From assembly GCA_016946835.1 (NCBI GenBank), contig JACVTC010000023.1:186001-250000 (forward strand): DNA of 64,000 bases, given 5' to 3'. Position 1 is the first letter of the stretch; every line of letters begins with the position of its first letter. Made by a program: the position numbers and the translations under genes. Below the pieces are notes generated by a model. It did no database searches, was not told where the DNA came from, and saw only the letters and a list, made by a program, of their open reading frames with translations. This stretch comes from Neocallimastix lanati (nom. inval.). Its lineage: Eukaryota; Neocallimastigomycota; Neocallimastigomycetes; Neocallimastigales; Neocallimastigaceae. Shown one piece after another: positions 45,272 to 56,018 of this stretch.

Positions 45272-48200
45272 ATGTTAGATTCAGGCTCCTTCTGTAATTT
45301 TATTACAGAAGAATTAGTAAAAACATTAAAATTGAAGAAATATAATTTAAAATCAAAAATTTTAGTCAAAGGAATTTCTGGTGATACAACCCAGATAAAG
45401 AATTATGTTTGGCTAAAATTTCAAATCAAAATTAATGAAAATAAAAGAGTTTATTTTAAAAATTTCAGAGAAAAATTTTTAATTTCGAATTGTATCCCAA
45501 CAAAACTACTTTTTGGAAACCAATTTATGAGGAAGTTTAATATTCATTATGACTATGATAAAAACTTCCTATATTCTTATTTAAATTCTCACTTTTATAA
45601 CAAAATTAATAAAAATACTAATAAAAATCCACAATATTATTCTCGGTTTAATTCAGTGATAAAAAGATTTTTAAAAAATTATTTTTTAAAACATAAATTC
45701 ATAAAAAAATTTAATTATACAAAAAATTCAAAAAATTTCAAAAATTTTAATCAAAATAAATTAAATTTTAAACTTAATAAATATAAAAAATTTCTTCATA
45801 AAAAATTTAATTTTTTAACCAATAAAGTATTTTTTAAATTAAAAAACAATCACCAAAATAAAAAATATAAAATTAATAATAAATTTAACTATAATTATTT
45901 AATTTATTCATTTTTAACAAATAAAGAAAATTATGAAGAAGATATTGAAGATATAAAAATCGAAAATATTCCGCTTCAATATCGAGATTTGGCTGTTGTA
46001 TTTAGTAAGAAAGAAGCAGATAAACTACCGCCACATCGTTTAACTGACTGTAAAATAGTTTTAGAAAAGGATGCTTCTCTTCATTACGGACCTATCTACC
46101 CATTATCTGAAGAAGAAAATAAAGTTTTAAAAGAATATATAGAAGAAAATTTAAAGAAGGGATTTATTAGACCTTCTGAATCTCCAGCTGGTTATCCTGT
46201 CTTATTTCAAAAAAAGAAAGATGGTTCTTTAAGATTGTGTGTGGATTACAAAAAGTTAAACGCTGTTACCATTAGAAATTCATATCCTCTTCCACTTATT
46301 AATGATATTATTGAAAAGGTTAAAGGTGCAAAATATTTCACAAAATTAGATCTAAGATCTGCCTATAACCTAATTCGTATAAAAGAGGGGGATGAATATA
46401 AAACAGCTTTTCGAACTAAATATGGTCATTACGAATATCTCGTAATGCCTTTTGGGTTGAAAAATGCCCCAGCCACTTTTCAATCATTTATTAATTCTGT
46501 ACTCAGACTTTATTTGGAAAAAAGTGTTATTTTATATTTGGATGATATTTTAATTTATTCTGAGGATTTGGAAGAACATCACAAACAAGTAAGAAATGTA
46601 TTACAAACTTTAATTAATAATAATTTATACGCAAAATTAGAAAAATGTGAATTCGATAAAGAAAAAGTTGAATTCCTAGGTTACATTTTATCTGGTGATG
46701 GTGTATCTACTGACCCAAAGAAAATTAAATCTATAGAAGAGTGGCCAACTCCGAAAAATATTAAAGAAGTACAACGATTTTTAGGCTTATGTAATTACTA
46801 TAGGAGATTTGTAAAAAATTTTGCAAAAATAGCTAAGCCTCTCCATAATTTAACAAGAAAAAATACAAAATTTATTTGGGATACAAATTGTGGAAATTCA
46901 TTTAAATTATTAAAAAGTAAATTAACTACTTCCCCAGTACTGCATCACCCAGATGTAACTAAACCATTCATAGTAGAATGTGATGCAAGTAACTATGCTA
47001 TAGGTGCTGTTTTATCTCAGAAAGATGAAAATAATAAATTACATCCTGTTGCTTACTTTTCAAGAAGTTTACAAGGCTCCGAAATAAATTATACCATTAC
47101 AGAAAAAGAGTTATTAGCTATTAGAGATTCTTTCTTAACTTGGCGACATCTTTTACTTGGTGCAAAACATAAAATTACTGTCTATACTGACCATAGAAAT
47201 TTAATCTATACTTTAGGAGGAAAAGTTGGTAATCAAAGACAGCATAGATGGCACTTATTCTTTCAGGAATATGATTTCCAACTTATATATAGACAAGGAA
47301 CAAAAAATGGGAAACCAGATAGTCTTTCAAGAAGACCTGACTATATGAAGAATAACGAAGATATTAAACCAGAAAATATATTAGATATTAAAAATGTAAA
47401 AGAAGTTCCCTGTTTTATAGGAATTATGAGTAATTTACTAGAAAAAATTATTGATGCTATTAAAGAAGATGCTACTGCTGAAGATATTAAATTATACTTT
47501 AGTGAAAACAATGTTAAAAATAATTATGCTTATAAACCATTTAGGAAAATGGAAAGATTTAAAATAAAAGATAATATTATATTATATAACAATTTAATTT
47601 ATATTCCTGAATCACTTAGATTAGAAATTTTAGAAAAATATCATGAAAAACCCGCTTCTGGACATCTTGGTATAAGAAGAACTTTAGAACTAATTACAAG
47701 AAACTTTTGGTGGCCAAAAATACATGAAGATGTTACAAGTTATGTTAATTCTTGTGAATGTTGTGCAAGAAACAAGGTTAATAGACATAGGAAATATGGT
47801 CTTTTACAACCTTTAGATACTCCCGATAGACCTTGGAAGTCTATCGAAATTGATTTCCTATGTGGTCTTCCTTATTCTAAAGGATACACCGTTATTATGG
47901 TAGTTGTTGATCGTTTCTCTAAGATGATACATTTAATTCCATTTAAACAAATACCTGATGCCAAACAAACTGCCAAAGCTTTCATTACAAATATATTTAA
48001 ACTACATGGATTGCCTTGTGATTTGTATACAGATAGAGGATCTCAATTTACAAGCGCTCTTTGGAAAGAAGTAATGGAATATTTAAACATTAAATCAAAA
48101 ATCGCTACAACTGACCATCATGAAACAGTTGGTCAAGTTGAAAGATGTAATTCTTTTATTGAACAATATTTAAGAGCTTACTCAAGATCATATTATCATG

Positions 48201-48904
48201 ATGATTGGATTGAATGGATTCACCTTGCTGAATTTGTTTATAATAACTCCATTAATGAATCTACAAAAGAAACACCCTTCTTTATTAATTATGGGTTTCA
48301 TCCATCTATGGATGAATTTTTCTTATTACCTGATATTGATACTAATAATAAAATTATTAAGGACTTAAGTATGAACTTTAATCATATTAAAGATGTTTTA
48401 TTAAGGTCAAAAGAACTATATAAAATACACGCAGATAAAAAGAGAATGCCACCTCCAATATTTAAAGAAAATGATTTAGTTTGGATACAAGCTCCTCCAT
48501 CACTAAATATCGAAGATAGTTCAAAGTTAGCTCCTTGTAAATATGGACCATATAAAGTAATAGATGTTCTGAATAATCATAATTATAAAATAGATATTAA
48601 AAGGTCACCTTTTCCAAAACATCATCCTATATTCCATGTTTCGGAGTTAGAACCTTTTATTCCAACGCCTCAAAAGTTTTTAAAAAGAAGAACTCATGAT
48701 GAATCTGTTAATGATATAATTGAAATCTCAGGATTTAGAACTAATTATAAAAAGAATCAATATGAATACAGAATCAGGTATAAATATAGAACTGCTTACA
48801 ATTGGGTTCCTTCAGACGAAGTTGAAAATAACCCCCGAAATCAAAATATTTATTTACAATATTTACAAAATGGAAGAAAACCTATTTCAATAGCTTATAA
48901 CTAA
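45272..48904 (+). CDS. CV pol: protease, RT, RNase H, integrase, chromodomain
   Basis: 1210 codons from the first Met; the frame is open further upstream to the gag end, so the real product is probably a Gag-Pol frameshift protein. Protease 'MLDSGSFCNFI'. Residues ~105-220 are an unusual Lys/Asn/Phe-rich stretch. RT ~240-420 ('LCVDYKKLNAVT', 'KLDLRSAYNLIRI', 'MPFGLKNAPATFQ', 'YLDDILIYS'); RNase H ~505-640 ('VECDASNYAIGAVL', 'TDHRNL', 'GKPDSLSR'); integrase with 'GHLGIRRTLELITRNFWWP', 'CECC', 'IEIDFLCGLP', 'YTDRGSQFTSALW', 'GQVERCN', then 'KYGPYKVI'. C-terminal ~70 residues resemble a chromodomain ('EISGFRTNYKKNQYEYRIRY', 'YNWVPSDEVEN'), which in relatives guides integration to chromatin marks. 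Looks whole. Confidence 0.92.
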   Translation: MLDSGSFCNFITEELVKTLKLKKYNLKSKILVKGISGDTTQIKNYVWLKFQIKINENKRVYFKNFREKFLISNCIPTKLLFGNQFMRKFNIHYDYDKNFLYSYLNSHFYNKINKNTNKNPQYYSRFNSVIKRFLKNYFLKHKFIKKFNYTKNSKNFKNFNQNKLNFKLNKYKKFLHKKFNFLTNKVFFKLKNNHQNKKYKINNKFNYNYLIYSFLTNKENYEEDIEDIKIENIPLQYRDLAVVFSKKEADKLPPHRLTDCKIVLEKDASLHYGPIYPLSEEENKVLKEYIEENLKKGFIRPSESPAGYPVLFQKKKDGSLRLCVDYKKLNAVTIRNSYPLPLINDIIEKVKGAKYFTKLDLRSAYNLIRIKEGDEYKTAFRTKYGHYEYLVMPFGLKNAPATFQSFINSVLRLYLEKSVILYLDDILIYSEDLEEHHKQVRNVLQTLINNNLYAKLEKCEFDKEKVEFLGYILSGDGVSTDPKKIKSIEEWPTPKNIKEVQRFLGLCNYYRRFVKNFAKIAKPLHNLTRKNTKFIWDTNCGNSFKLLKSKLTTSPVLHHPDVTKPFIVECDASNYAIGAVLSQKDENNKLHPVAYFSRSLQGSEINYTITEKELLAIRDSFLTWRHLLLGAKHKITVYTDHRNLIYTLGGKVGNQRQHRWHLFFQEYDFQLIYRQGTKNGKPDSLSRRPDYMKNNEDIKPENILDIKNVKEVPCFIGIMSNLLEKIIDAIKEDATAEDIKLYFSENNVKNNYAYKPFRKMERFKIKDNIILYNNLIYIPESLRLEILEKYHEKPASGHLGIRRTLELITRNFWWPKIHEDVTSYVNSCECCARNKVNRHRKYGLLQPLDTPDRPWKSIEIDFLCGLPYSKGYTVIMVVVDRFSKMIHLIPFKQIPDAKQTAKAFITNIFKLHGLPCDLYTDRGSQFTSALWKEVMEYLNIKSKIATTDHHETVGQVERCNSFIEQYLRAYSRSYYHDDWIEWIHLAEFVYNNSINESTKETPFFINYGFHPSMDEFFLLPDIDTNNKIIKDLSMNFNHIKDVLLRSKELYKIHADKKRMPPPIFKENDLVWIQAPPSLNIEDSSKLAPCKYGPYKVIDVLNNHNYKIDIKRSPFPKHHPIFHVSELEPFIPTPQKFLKRRTHDESVNDIIEISGFRTNYKKNQYEYRIRYKYRTAYNWVPSDEVENNPRNQNIYLQYLQNGRKPISIAYN

Positions 48905-48925
48905 AATGATAATAATAATAATATT

Positions 48926-48965
<40 letters not shown>

Positions 48966-49506
48966 GAAATTTTATTTTTATTAATTTGTTTTTAAATTTT
49001 ATTTTATTATTATCAATTTTTCAGTCAAATTTCAATTTCAAAATTTCGAAATTTTCAAAATTTTCAAAATTCAAAAACATAGCTATGTTACACTTACAAC
49101 TATCAATTTATAATCCAATTTTATTCATAAATTCATTAATTATTATAATTTTCAATTTTTAAAGTTAATGCATAAAATTAAAAAGTTAATTGAAATTAAA
49201 ATTTCAAAATTTCAATTTCAAAAATTTTTAATCAAAAATATTTAAAAATGGTACCATCATATTCTTAAACATCAATTTTCATAATAAAATTTTAATTTTA
49301 TTAAATTTTAGAGATTTCAAAATTTCAATGAAATGGCCACTTATAAAGGGTTTCCTTTAAAAATTTAAAAGGACTCAAGTGACCTTCCTCTTTCATAAAT
49401 TAAAAATTTTTAATTTAAGAAATTCCAAAAAATTTTTTAACAAAAATTTAATCCTCCTTATCGTTACACAAAAATCGTCTTGAATCCGATTTTTATGGGA
49501 GGGCAT
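48905..49506 (+). other. CV 3' non-coding region and polypurine tract
   Basis: Includes a ~30-base poly(A) run (48931-48960) and many TTTCAAAATTTCAA phrases; ends with TATGGGAGGGCAT before the 3' LTR. No gene. Confidence 0.8.
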
Positions 49507-50242
49507 TGTTGAAATTATAACTGAATTGAAATCTCAATTTCAGTTATTTACATTTCAATAGTTAACAAATATTATTTATTTAATTATAAATAATATATAT
49601 ATTTAAATAATTAATAATTAATATAAATTCTTATTTAATATTTAAGGAATTATCTTAGGCCTAATAATTCTGAGAATATTAGTAAATAAGATTTATATTA
49701 ATAATTTCAATTATCTACATATGACGTCACATGTATTTATTTATATTATGTTTATATATATGTTTACATCATATATATTAACTACTATTTTTAATTATTC
49801 AAATTAATTATATAATTATAAATTAAATTTATTTAGTTATATTAAATATTTTAAACATATCGATATTGTTATTATCTTAATATTTTATTAATATTCATAT
49901 TACTATATTATTAATATCTTATAATTAAATATTATTATTATGTAACTTACAAAGTATAAAAGAAAGATGTAAAAATCTATCTTTTATGTTCTTTGTAAGG
50001 TTATTGTACTTACAATAATTATATACTAATAATTCAATAAATAAATATTTTCATAAATCCTTCAAAGAAATTATTATTTAAAATATTCTTAGATATTAAG
50101 TGTTTAAATAACTTAACTATTTATCTTATATTATTTTTATATTATTATTAATTAATTATTGTTGGATTATTAATATATAATTCAACATATTAACCTAGTA
50201 ACGTTATTAATCATAAAACTATTTTATATCTTAATTTTAACA
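49507..50242 (+). repeat. CV 3' LTR
   Basis: 736 bp, one difference from the 5' LTR noticed (TATTAG for TATCAG). Followed by the TTATA duplication. Confidence 0.93.
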
Positions 50243-50258
50243 TTATATTATATTTGGT

Positions 50259-50289
50259 TAAGTGTGACTAATTAATTAGTCAACACTTA
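50259..50289. repeat. 31-bp near-perfect palindrome between CV and E1
   Basis: TAAGTG (50259-50264), the perfect 18-bp palindrome TGACTAATTAATTAGTCA (50265-50282), one extra A, and CACTTA (50284-50289). It sits in the only non-element sequence (50 bp) between two young elements. Confidence 0.85.
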
Positions 50290-50297
50290 CAATTACA

Positions 50298-51088
50298 TGG
50301 TATGGTTCATATAATTTTAGGAATATAATAATAATTAACACAAATAATAAAATTACAATAAAAAAAAAAAATAATTTGTTTTAAAATCAATATTTATTTA
50401 TTTAAATTTATAAAAGAAAAATAATAATATAATTATTTATTTAATAAAAAGAAAGTTATTGATTATATTTTATTTCACTAAAATTACATGTATTTATATT
50501 TTTTTATCAAATTAAAATTTGTAAAGCCTAACTATTTTTTTAATAAACTAATTACTAATTATTTTTATAAATAAAACATTTAAATTGAAATTGAATTATT
50601 ATTTTAGTTAATAATATTATTGTTATAAATAGTAGTTATATATTATTGAATTATTAATTATTTAATAATAGTTTAATACTAATATATATAAAATAAAAAT
50701 AAAGAGATTATACAGAATATTTTATTGTGGTTTAGTTAAATTTAGTAATTAAAAATAAATTTAAATTGATAACGAAAATTTTAATAACCAATTAAATAGA
50801 TTTGATTATTTTCAATATAACATAATACAAAAGAAATATAATATTAATATATTAAGTGGGCAAGGACAATATTCTTGGCTAAAGATTTTTAATACATTAT
50901 AATGGAATCGGATCGATAATTCAAAAAGGAATTATAAGTTAATTAGTGATTTATTAACTTAAGATTTCTATTTAGTAATATTTGAAGAATATTGGAAAGT
51001 TCCAATTATATAGAATAGAATAATCTATAAGGTTAGAATAATTTATATTATTCTAGCACAATTAGTATTATTTGTTCATTCTGTATTA
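50298..51088 (-). repeat. E1 3' LTR
   Basis: 791 bp, plus view TGGTATGGTT...CTGTATTA, followed by the polypurine tract at 51089-51101. Contains dyads such as AGAATAAT/ATTATTCT. Confidence 0.93.
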
Positions 51089-51111
51089 AGATGCCCCCGC
51101 TAAGACTCAAG

Positions 51112-54100
51112 CTAGGTAGAAGCTGAGTTAAACTTGACAATATTTTTCAAATGAACATTACGATTCATTTGTATATTAGTAGCAGGATCAGCTAAAGTGA
51201 CTGTATTGAATTGTTTCTTTACCACTTTCATAGGTCCAACAAAGTAAGGTTCTAATTTAGTTCGATTAAAGTTTCTTACTAGTACTAAATCACCTGGTTT
51301 TATTCTTTTAGCTTGATTCATACTGGTCTTTTCTTCTCTCCTAGTAGCCCAATACTTCGAAGCATTTTTGATATTAGATGCGGCCTCCATTACCCATTGG
51401 TAGTGTGATACAAATTTTTCCAGTAGAATTTCGTCAGAAGACTTATTTATACCCTTAGTTGGTCTGGCAGCAATGTCAAAAGGTTGTTGGTCCTCCCTTC
51501 CATAAACTAATTCAAAACTTGAATGGTTGGTGATTGAGTTTTTAGTAGTTCTTAAAGCCCAAAGTGCAGATGGTAAAATTTCATCCCATTCTTTGTGTTG
51601 TTGTCCTAGTAATCGTAATAATTTTCCAATTTCTTTATTACGATTCTCAACTAAACCATTGCTTTCAGGATGATATGGAGTGATAAATTTAACATATACA
51701 TCATATAAATCAAGGAAGATTTTTGTCATATCTGATGTAAATTGTGTTCCATTATCAGTAGTGATAATTTGAGGTACACCGTGTCGAGCAAATACATTAA
51801 TTAAAAATTTTATCACATCCTGAGAAGTAACATTTTCAGTGGGCTCTGCCTCAACCCATTTAGTAAAATAATCAACCACAACGATTATATATTGATTATT
51901 ATTTCTGGTTTTACTTAGAGGTCCTATAATGTCCAATCCTAAGTGTGTAAATGGTCCTTCCACTTCAGTTGGTTTATCTTCCGTTGGTTCAGGGTATGGT
52001 TGAGATTTATTTAATTGACATTTTTCACATTTACCTATAATTCGCTTAATGTCATTAACCATATTGTTCCAATAGTAGCTCTTTTTCAAACGTTGGTATG
52101 TCTTGTAATAGCCTTCGTGTCCTATACTGTGTGCTTGAAAAATTAATTGAAGTTTTTCTTTTGTATCTGTAACTAATTTTCTATAATTATTGCCATCAAC
52201 AAAGTAGTCCACACCATCAATTGTCGTAAATTTTTCTTCAATAAATTCCTTAATGGTTCTTGAAAGCAGGTTTTCATCTTGTTTCTTGATAATTTGTGTT
52301 GTTAAGACAACTTTTTCTTTTTCATTTTTCATTCTTGATAGAGCATCTGCGACAACATTATTCTTTCCAGTTTCATATCGTAAATCAATTCCTAACATAC
52401 TGATAGTCAAACACCATCTAGTATGACGAGAATTTTGTGGTTCCTTACTTTTAAGTAATCCGATTAATGGTCTATGATCTGTATATACTATAGTTTGCTT
52501 AGGATTTCCCATAATATAAGATTTTAATTTATTAATACAGTAAATTAGAGCAGCACCTTCTAGATCCGTAATTCCATAATTCTTTTCCGATTTAGATAAA
52601 CTTTTACTAATATAATGAACCGGATGTTCCTTTCCAGTTTCATCATCCTTTTGTAAAAGCACACCGCCTATACCATCATAGGAAGCATCTGTTCTTATAA
52701 TAAATTCTCTATCGAATCTAGGAAATCTTAATATTGGAGCATTGATTAATCTTTCCTTAAGAATTTTAAAGCTTTCTTCTTGTTCCTTTTTCCATTCAAA
52801 CTTAATACCTTTTCTTAATAGAGTGCAGAGAGGAGCAGTAACTTTTGCAAAGTCCTTAATAAAATTTCTATAATATCCAATGGCTCCTAAAAATGATCGA
52901 AGTTCATGAATGTTAGAGGGAGCCTTCCATTCTTTAATAGCTTCAACTTTGTTTTCCAATGGACTTAAACCTTCTGAGGATACTTTATGTCCAAGTACTT
53001 CTACTTCAGTTTGCATGAAAGAACACTTTTCGATATTGATTTTTAACTTATGTTCCTTGAATATTTCTAAGACTTGTTTAAGATGTTCTAGGTGTTCTTC
53101 TTCAGTTCTTGAGTAGATTAAAATATCATCGATAAAGTTATAGACGCATTTTCCTATTAAGGGAAATAGTATACGGTTCATTTCTCTTTGGAATGTAGCT
53201 GGAGCACCTGTTAAACCGAAGGGCATTACCTTGAATTGGTAGTTTCCGAACTTAGTTGTAAAGGTAGTGATTTCAACACTATCATCATCCATTAATATTT
53301 GATGATAACCGGAATAAAGATCTAATGTTGAGAAGATTTTTGCTCCATCTAAGCTATCAAAAATTTCCTCAATATTTGGTAAAGAATAAGAATCCTTCTT
53401 AGTTGCTTCATTTACTTTCCTATAGTCAATACACAGGCGCCATTTACCGTTCTTTTTAGGCACAAGTACTACTGGTGATGACCATTCTGAACATGAAAGT
53501 TCAATTAATCGTTTATATATGAGTTTGGTTAATTCTTCTTTTAAGATATCTGTTTTTAATTTACTAAGTCGATAAAATTTTTGTTTAATAGGTTTAACTC
53601 CTTCCTTAAGAATAATTTTGTGTGGTGATAAATCTGAAGGTGTTAATTCTTCAGAAGAAGTTGCAATTATATCAATATATTCTTCAAGTAATTTAGTAAT
53701 AGCTTCTCTATAATTTGAATTAATTGTACTTTGAAAAACTGTGTCATATATATATTTTATGGGTGGTAATCCTTCAATCGTTTTCAATTGTTGCTTAGCT
53801 TCTTGGTGATTCAATGCTTTGATTACACATAATAATTTTTCTTCGTCATCATATTCATTATTAATAGGTGCAATTTCTTCAATTAAACCTTGATCATTAA
53901 ATCGACAAAGACTATATCTAATTGGATGTATAAATAACTGGTTATCAATTTGAGTTTTGAGGTTGATTAATATATCATAGAATGGATCCTCCTTGTCTAT
54001 AATTCTACACGTAACAAGTAGTTCTAGTTCATTAATTTTTACGGGAACTTTGATTAACACATCTTCTGAGTAATCATCATTCATCGTTGCTAAACGTATT

Positions 54101-55107
54101 CGTCCTGCACTAACTCCTATAGGTTCATACTGATAAGGTAATTTATCTAAAAATTGCTTTGTGATAATACTTAAGTTGCTACATGAATCTATTAAAGCCT
54201 TACCACGAACTCCATCTACTATTACATCAACCATAGCAATATCATCTTCTTGTGGTTCATGATGTTTACTTTTATATGTATGATCTATATTGTTCGTAAT
54301 TATTGTAGTAGCACACATATTATCCACTGCACCTGAAATTTTAGTATTATTCTTTTCTAATTTAAGTCCTTGTGATACTTGAGACCGTATCTTTGGAGCA
54401 ACGTCCAATAATTGTCCAAATGTAATATTGCAATTACTGGAGTTTAAATCTTTGATCACGTCATAACTATCACAATCAGTTTGCATTTGTATTCTTTTTG
54501 GAATTCTAGTTGGCATAATTTCAGTTGACTTTTCTGATGATTTTTCTTGAATTAATTTATTTAAAGTTTGTTTAGAATTATTTCCTTCCTGAGAAGTTTC
54601 TTCATTAATAATATTAACAATACTATTTTTATTATTTTCCACAGAAGTACTAGTACTAGCTCTTTCCTTATCTCTTAGCTCTTTCTCAATCCTCTTTTCT
54701 TTCTCTATTCTGGGTTGAGCCATAATCGAAGGATGTAATTGAGTTGTTGGCTTTTTGACTGGTCGCGATGTTCCCCTTAATTGATTTTCTTTTTGTTTTC
54801 GTAAACCTGGAGTAACTATTGGCTTAGGATCATCTCTTAGACTACGGTGAACCCTCTTTCCTCTTTGGTCACTAGTCTCTTCATCTTTAGGATTTGCCTT
54901 TCTCTTTATAACGTTTACTAAGTAATCCAATTCTTTGGAACCATCCGACTCATCATCAAAATCTTCGTAATAATCCGTAGTAGTACCTTCTTGGAAATCA
55001 GCAATTTCTTCATAATCATCATCTTCTTTTAAGTCAACTGTTTTGGGACGATGGCAGACTGAAGCAATTTTTTTGACGATGGGAGTGCTTCTACTCCCTT
55101 TTAGTGG
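51112..55107 (-). CDS. E1 pol (protease, RT, RNase H, integrase), expressed by -1 frameshift
   Basis: Open from the gag end (55107) to the stop at 51112, ~1331 codons; no good ATG at its front, in keeping with a Gag-Pol fusion. Order: basic/acidic N-terminal region, 'TFGQLLDVAPKIRSQ', protease 'ALIDSCSNLSIIT', RT ('LCIDYRKVNEAT', 'TLDLYSGYHQI', 'MPFGLTGAPATFQ', 'NFIDDIL'), RNase H ('IRTDASYDGIGG', 'TDHRPLIG', 'VVADALSR'), integrase ('AHSIGHEGYYKTY', 'CEKC', 'LGLDIIGPL', 'TDNGTQFTSD', 'YHPESNGLVENRN'), GPF/Y-like tail 'LEPYFVGPMKVV'. No chromodomain. Makes and integrates element DNA. Close to E3 pol. Confidence 0.93.
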   Translation of the reverse strand, partial: PLKGSRSTPIVKKIASVCHRPKTVDLKEDDDYEEIADFQEGTTTDYYEDFDDESDGSKELDYLVNVIKRKANPKDEETSDQRGKRVHRSLRDDPKPIVTPGLRKQKENQLRGTSRPVKKPTTQLHPSIMAQPRIEKEKRIEKELRDKERASTSTSVENNKNSIVNIINEETSQEGNNSKQTLNKLIQEKSSEKSTEIMPTRIPKRIQMQTDCDSYDVIKDLNSSNCNITFGQLLDVAPKIRSQVSQGLKLEKNNTKISGAVDNMCATTIITNNIDHTYKSKHHEPQEDDIAMVDVIVDGVRGKALIDSCSNLSIITKQFLDKLPYQYEPIGVSAGRIRLATMNDDYSEDVLIKVPVKINELELLVTCRIIDKEDPFYDILINLKTQIDNQLFIHPIRYSLCRFNDQGLIEEIAPINNEYDDEEKLLCVIKALNHQEAKQQLKTIEGLPPIKYIYDTVFQSTINSNYREAITKLLEEYIDIIATSSEELTPSDLSPHKIILKEGVKPIKQKFYRLSKLKTDILKEELTKLIYKRLIELSCSEWSSPVVLVPKKNGKWRLCIDYRKVNEATKKDSYSLPNIEEIFDSLDGAKIFSTLDLYSGYHQILMDDDSVEITTFTTKFGNYQFKVMPFGLTGAPATFQREMNRILFPLIGKCVYNFIDDILIYSRTEEEHLEHLKQVLEIFKEHKLKINIEKCSFMQTEVEVLGHKVSSEGLSPLENKVEAIKEWKAPSNIHELRSFLGAIGYYRNFIKDFAKVTAPLCTLLRKGIKFEWKKEQEESFKILKERLINAPILRFPRFDREFIIRTDASYDGIGGVLLQKDDETGKEHPVHYISKSLSKSEKNYGITDLEGAALIYCINKLKSYIMGNPKQTIVYTDHRPLIGLLKSKEPQNSRHTRWCLTISMLGIDLRYETGKNNVVADALSRMKNEKEKVVLTTQIIKKQDENLLSRTIKEFIEEKFTTIDGVDYFVDGNNYRKLVTDTKEKLQLIFQAHSIGHEGYYKTYQRLKKSYYWNNMVNDIKRIIGKCEKCQLNKSQPYPEPTEDKPTEVEGPFTHLGLDIIGPLSKTRNNNQYIIVVVDYFTKWVEAEPTENVTSQDVIKFLINVFARHGVPQIITTDNGTQFTSDMTKIFLDLYDVYVKFITPYHPESNGLVENRNKEIGKLLRLLGQQHKEWDEILPSALWALRTTKNSITNHSSFELVYGREDQQPFDIAARPTKGINKSSDEILLEKFVSHYQWVMEAASNIKNASKYWATRREEKTSMNQAKRIKPGDLVLVRNFNRTKLEPYFVGPMKVVKKQFNTVTLADPATNIQMNRNVHLKNIVKFNSAST

Positions 55108-55113
55108 TTTAAA
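55081..55113 (-). promoter_or_regulatory. E1 -1 frameshift cassette
   Basis: Slippery T TTA AAC (plus 55107-55113), an 8-nt spacer containing the gag stop, then the perfect hairpin GGGAGT AGAAGC ACTCCC (plus 55081-55098). UUUAAAC is a classic -1 heptamer, best known from coronaviruses. The -1 frame is the pol frame. Confidence 0.85.
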
Positions 55114-56018
55114 TAATTTTCATAAAACTTCTTGCGGTTATTTTCCAATATAGAATTTAATTTAGGACAGTTTCGTTTGGTATGTCCTTCATTGCTACAA
55201 AACCAGCAAGTACTAATTTTCATTTCTTTCATCTTGTTAGTGAGATTTTCTATAGATACATTTTTGTGGGTTTTTGGTTTGTTAAAATCATTTGAAATGT
55301 TCTTATTAAAATTACTTTTAGAGTTAAGGAGATTGTAACGAGTCTTATCATAATATTCAGTACTATTTTTAATAGATAAACGATCAACTTTTTCAGCTAT
55401 AGCGAATGCTTTGGTAATAGAAATATGGTCTTTAAGCATAACCTTTCTCCATGCGTCAGGATTATTGGTTAAGGAATCTGCATAATCTAAAACACTAATT
55501 TTTCTTCTTCTCTTTTTATCCAATTTATGGTACAAAGATCTATAACGGACATTAAAATCTTTAACTTTCTCGTTCTTCTTTATTTTCATGGAACGCAATT
55601 CTCGCAACAAGTTGGTTTGATCTTCTTTAAGTCCATAAAAGGTCTTTAGATGATTTATTATTTCATCAAGGCTTGGGTAGGTGTTAGTAGATTCATTTTC
55701 TTCATCATCTTCTCCTTCACTATCGCTATCGAAATCAGAATCTTCATCTTCAGTAAGATCATTTCCATCTTCTAGTTCTTGGATAATTTCTCTTGGTTCT
55801 CCAGAAGCCGTTAATATACAAGCAGTAAAAATAGTTTCAGGATCCTTGATATGTTGGTATTTTATCCATGCCTTTAACTCATTTGCCCAGGAATTGATGT
55901 CAAGGTTTTGTTTAGTAAGCTTTTCAAAATCTTTTAATTCTTTCTTTAATTCTCTGAAGCTAAGCTTACTTTCTGGAGTACTCTCTGTTGGAGTACTGGA
56001 AGTACTGGATGTTCTCAT
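55101..56018 (-). CDS. E1 gag
   Basis: 305 codons, ATG at 56018. Ser/Thr-rich start, capsid-like region, acidic stretch ('DEDSDFDSDSEGEDDEE') near residue 90-110, 'FYGLKEDQTNLLRELRSMKI', and zinc knuckle 'CWFCSNEGHTKRNC' (C-x2-C-x4-H-x4-C) near the end. Particle protein and RNA binding. Intact. Confidence 0.9.
   Translation of the reverse strand: MRTSSTSSTPTESTPESKLSFRELKKELKDFEKLTKQNLDINSWANELKAWIKYQHIKDPETIFTACILTASGEPREIIQELEDGNDLTEDEDSDFDSDSEGEDDEENESTNTYPSLDEIINHLKTFYGLKEDQTNLLRELRSMKIKKNEKVKDFNVRYRSLYHKLDKKRRRKISVLDYADSLTNNPDAWRKVMLKDHISITKAFAIAEKVDRLSIKNSTEYYDKTRYNLLNSKSNFNKNISNDFNKPKTHKNVSIENLTNKMKEMKISTCWFCSNEGHTKRNCPKLNSILENNRKKFYENYLNH

Larger units (their letters stand above)
43233..50242 (+). 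mobile_element. CV: young chromovirus (Tf1/sushi-like Ty3/gypsy)
   Basis: 7010 bp. Two 736-bp LTRs (TGTTGAAAT...TTTTAACA) with a single difference seen, flanked by perfect TTATA duplications (43228-43232, 50243-50247). Plus order: LTR, self-priming site, gag, -1 frameshift cassette, pol with chromodomain, ~600 bp of 3' non-coding sequence, polypurine tract (GGGAGGGCA), LTR. Very recent by LTR identity, though gag shows about one break. The chromodomain and self-priming match fit the Tf1/sushi branch of chromoviruses. Confidence 0.93.

Noticed and set aside
54928-54930. Start of E1 pol at residue 'LDYLVNV'
   Set aside because: The codon is TTG and the frame is open upstream to the gag end; frameshift expression explains it better than a separate start.
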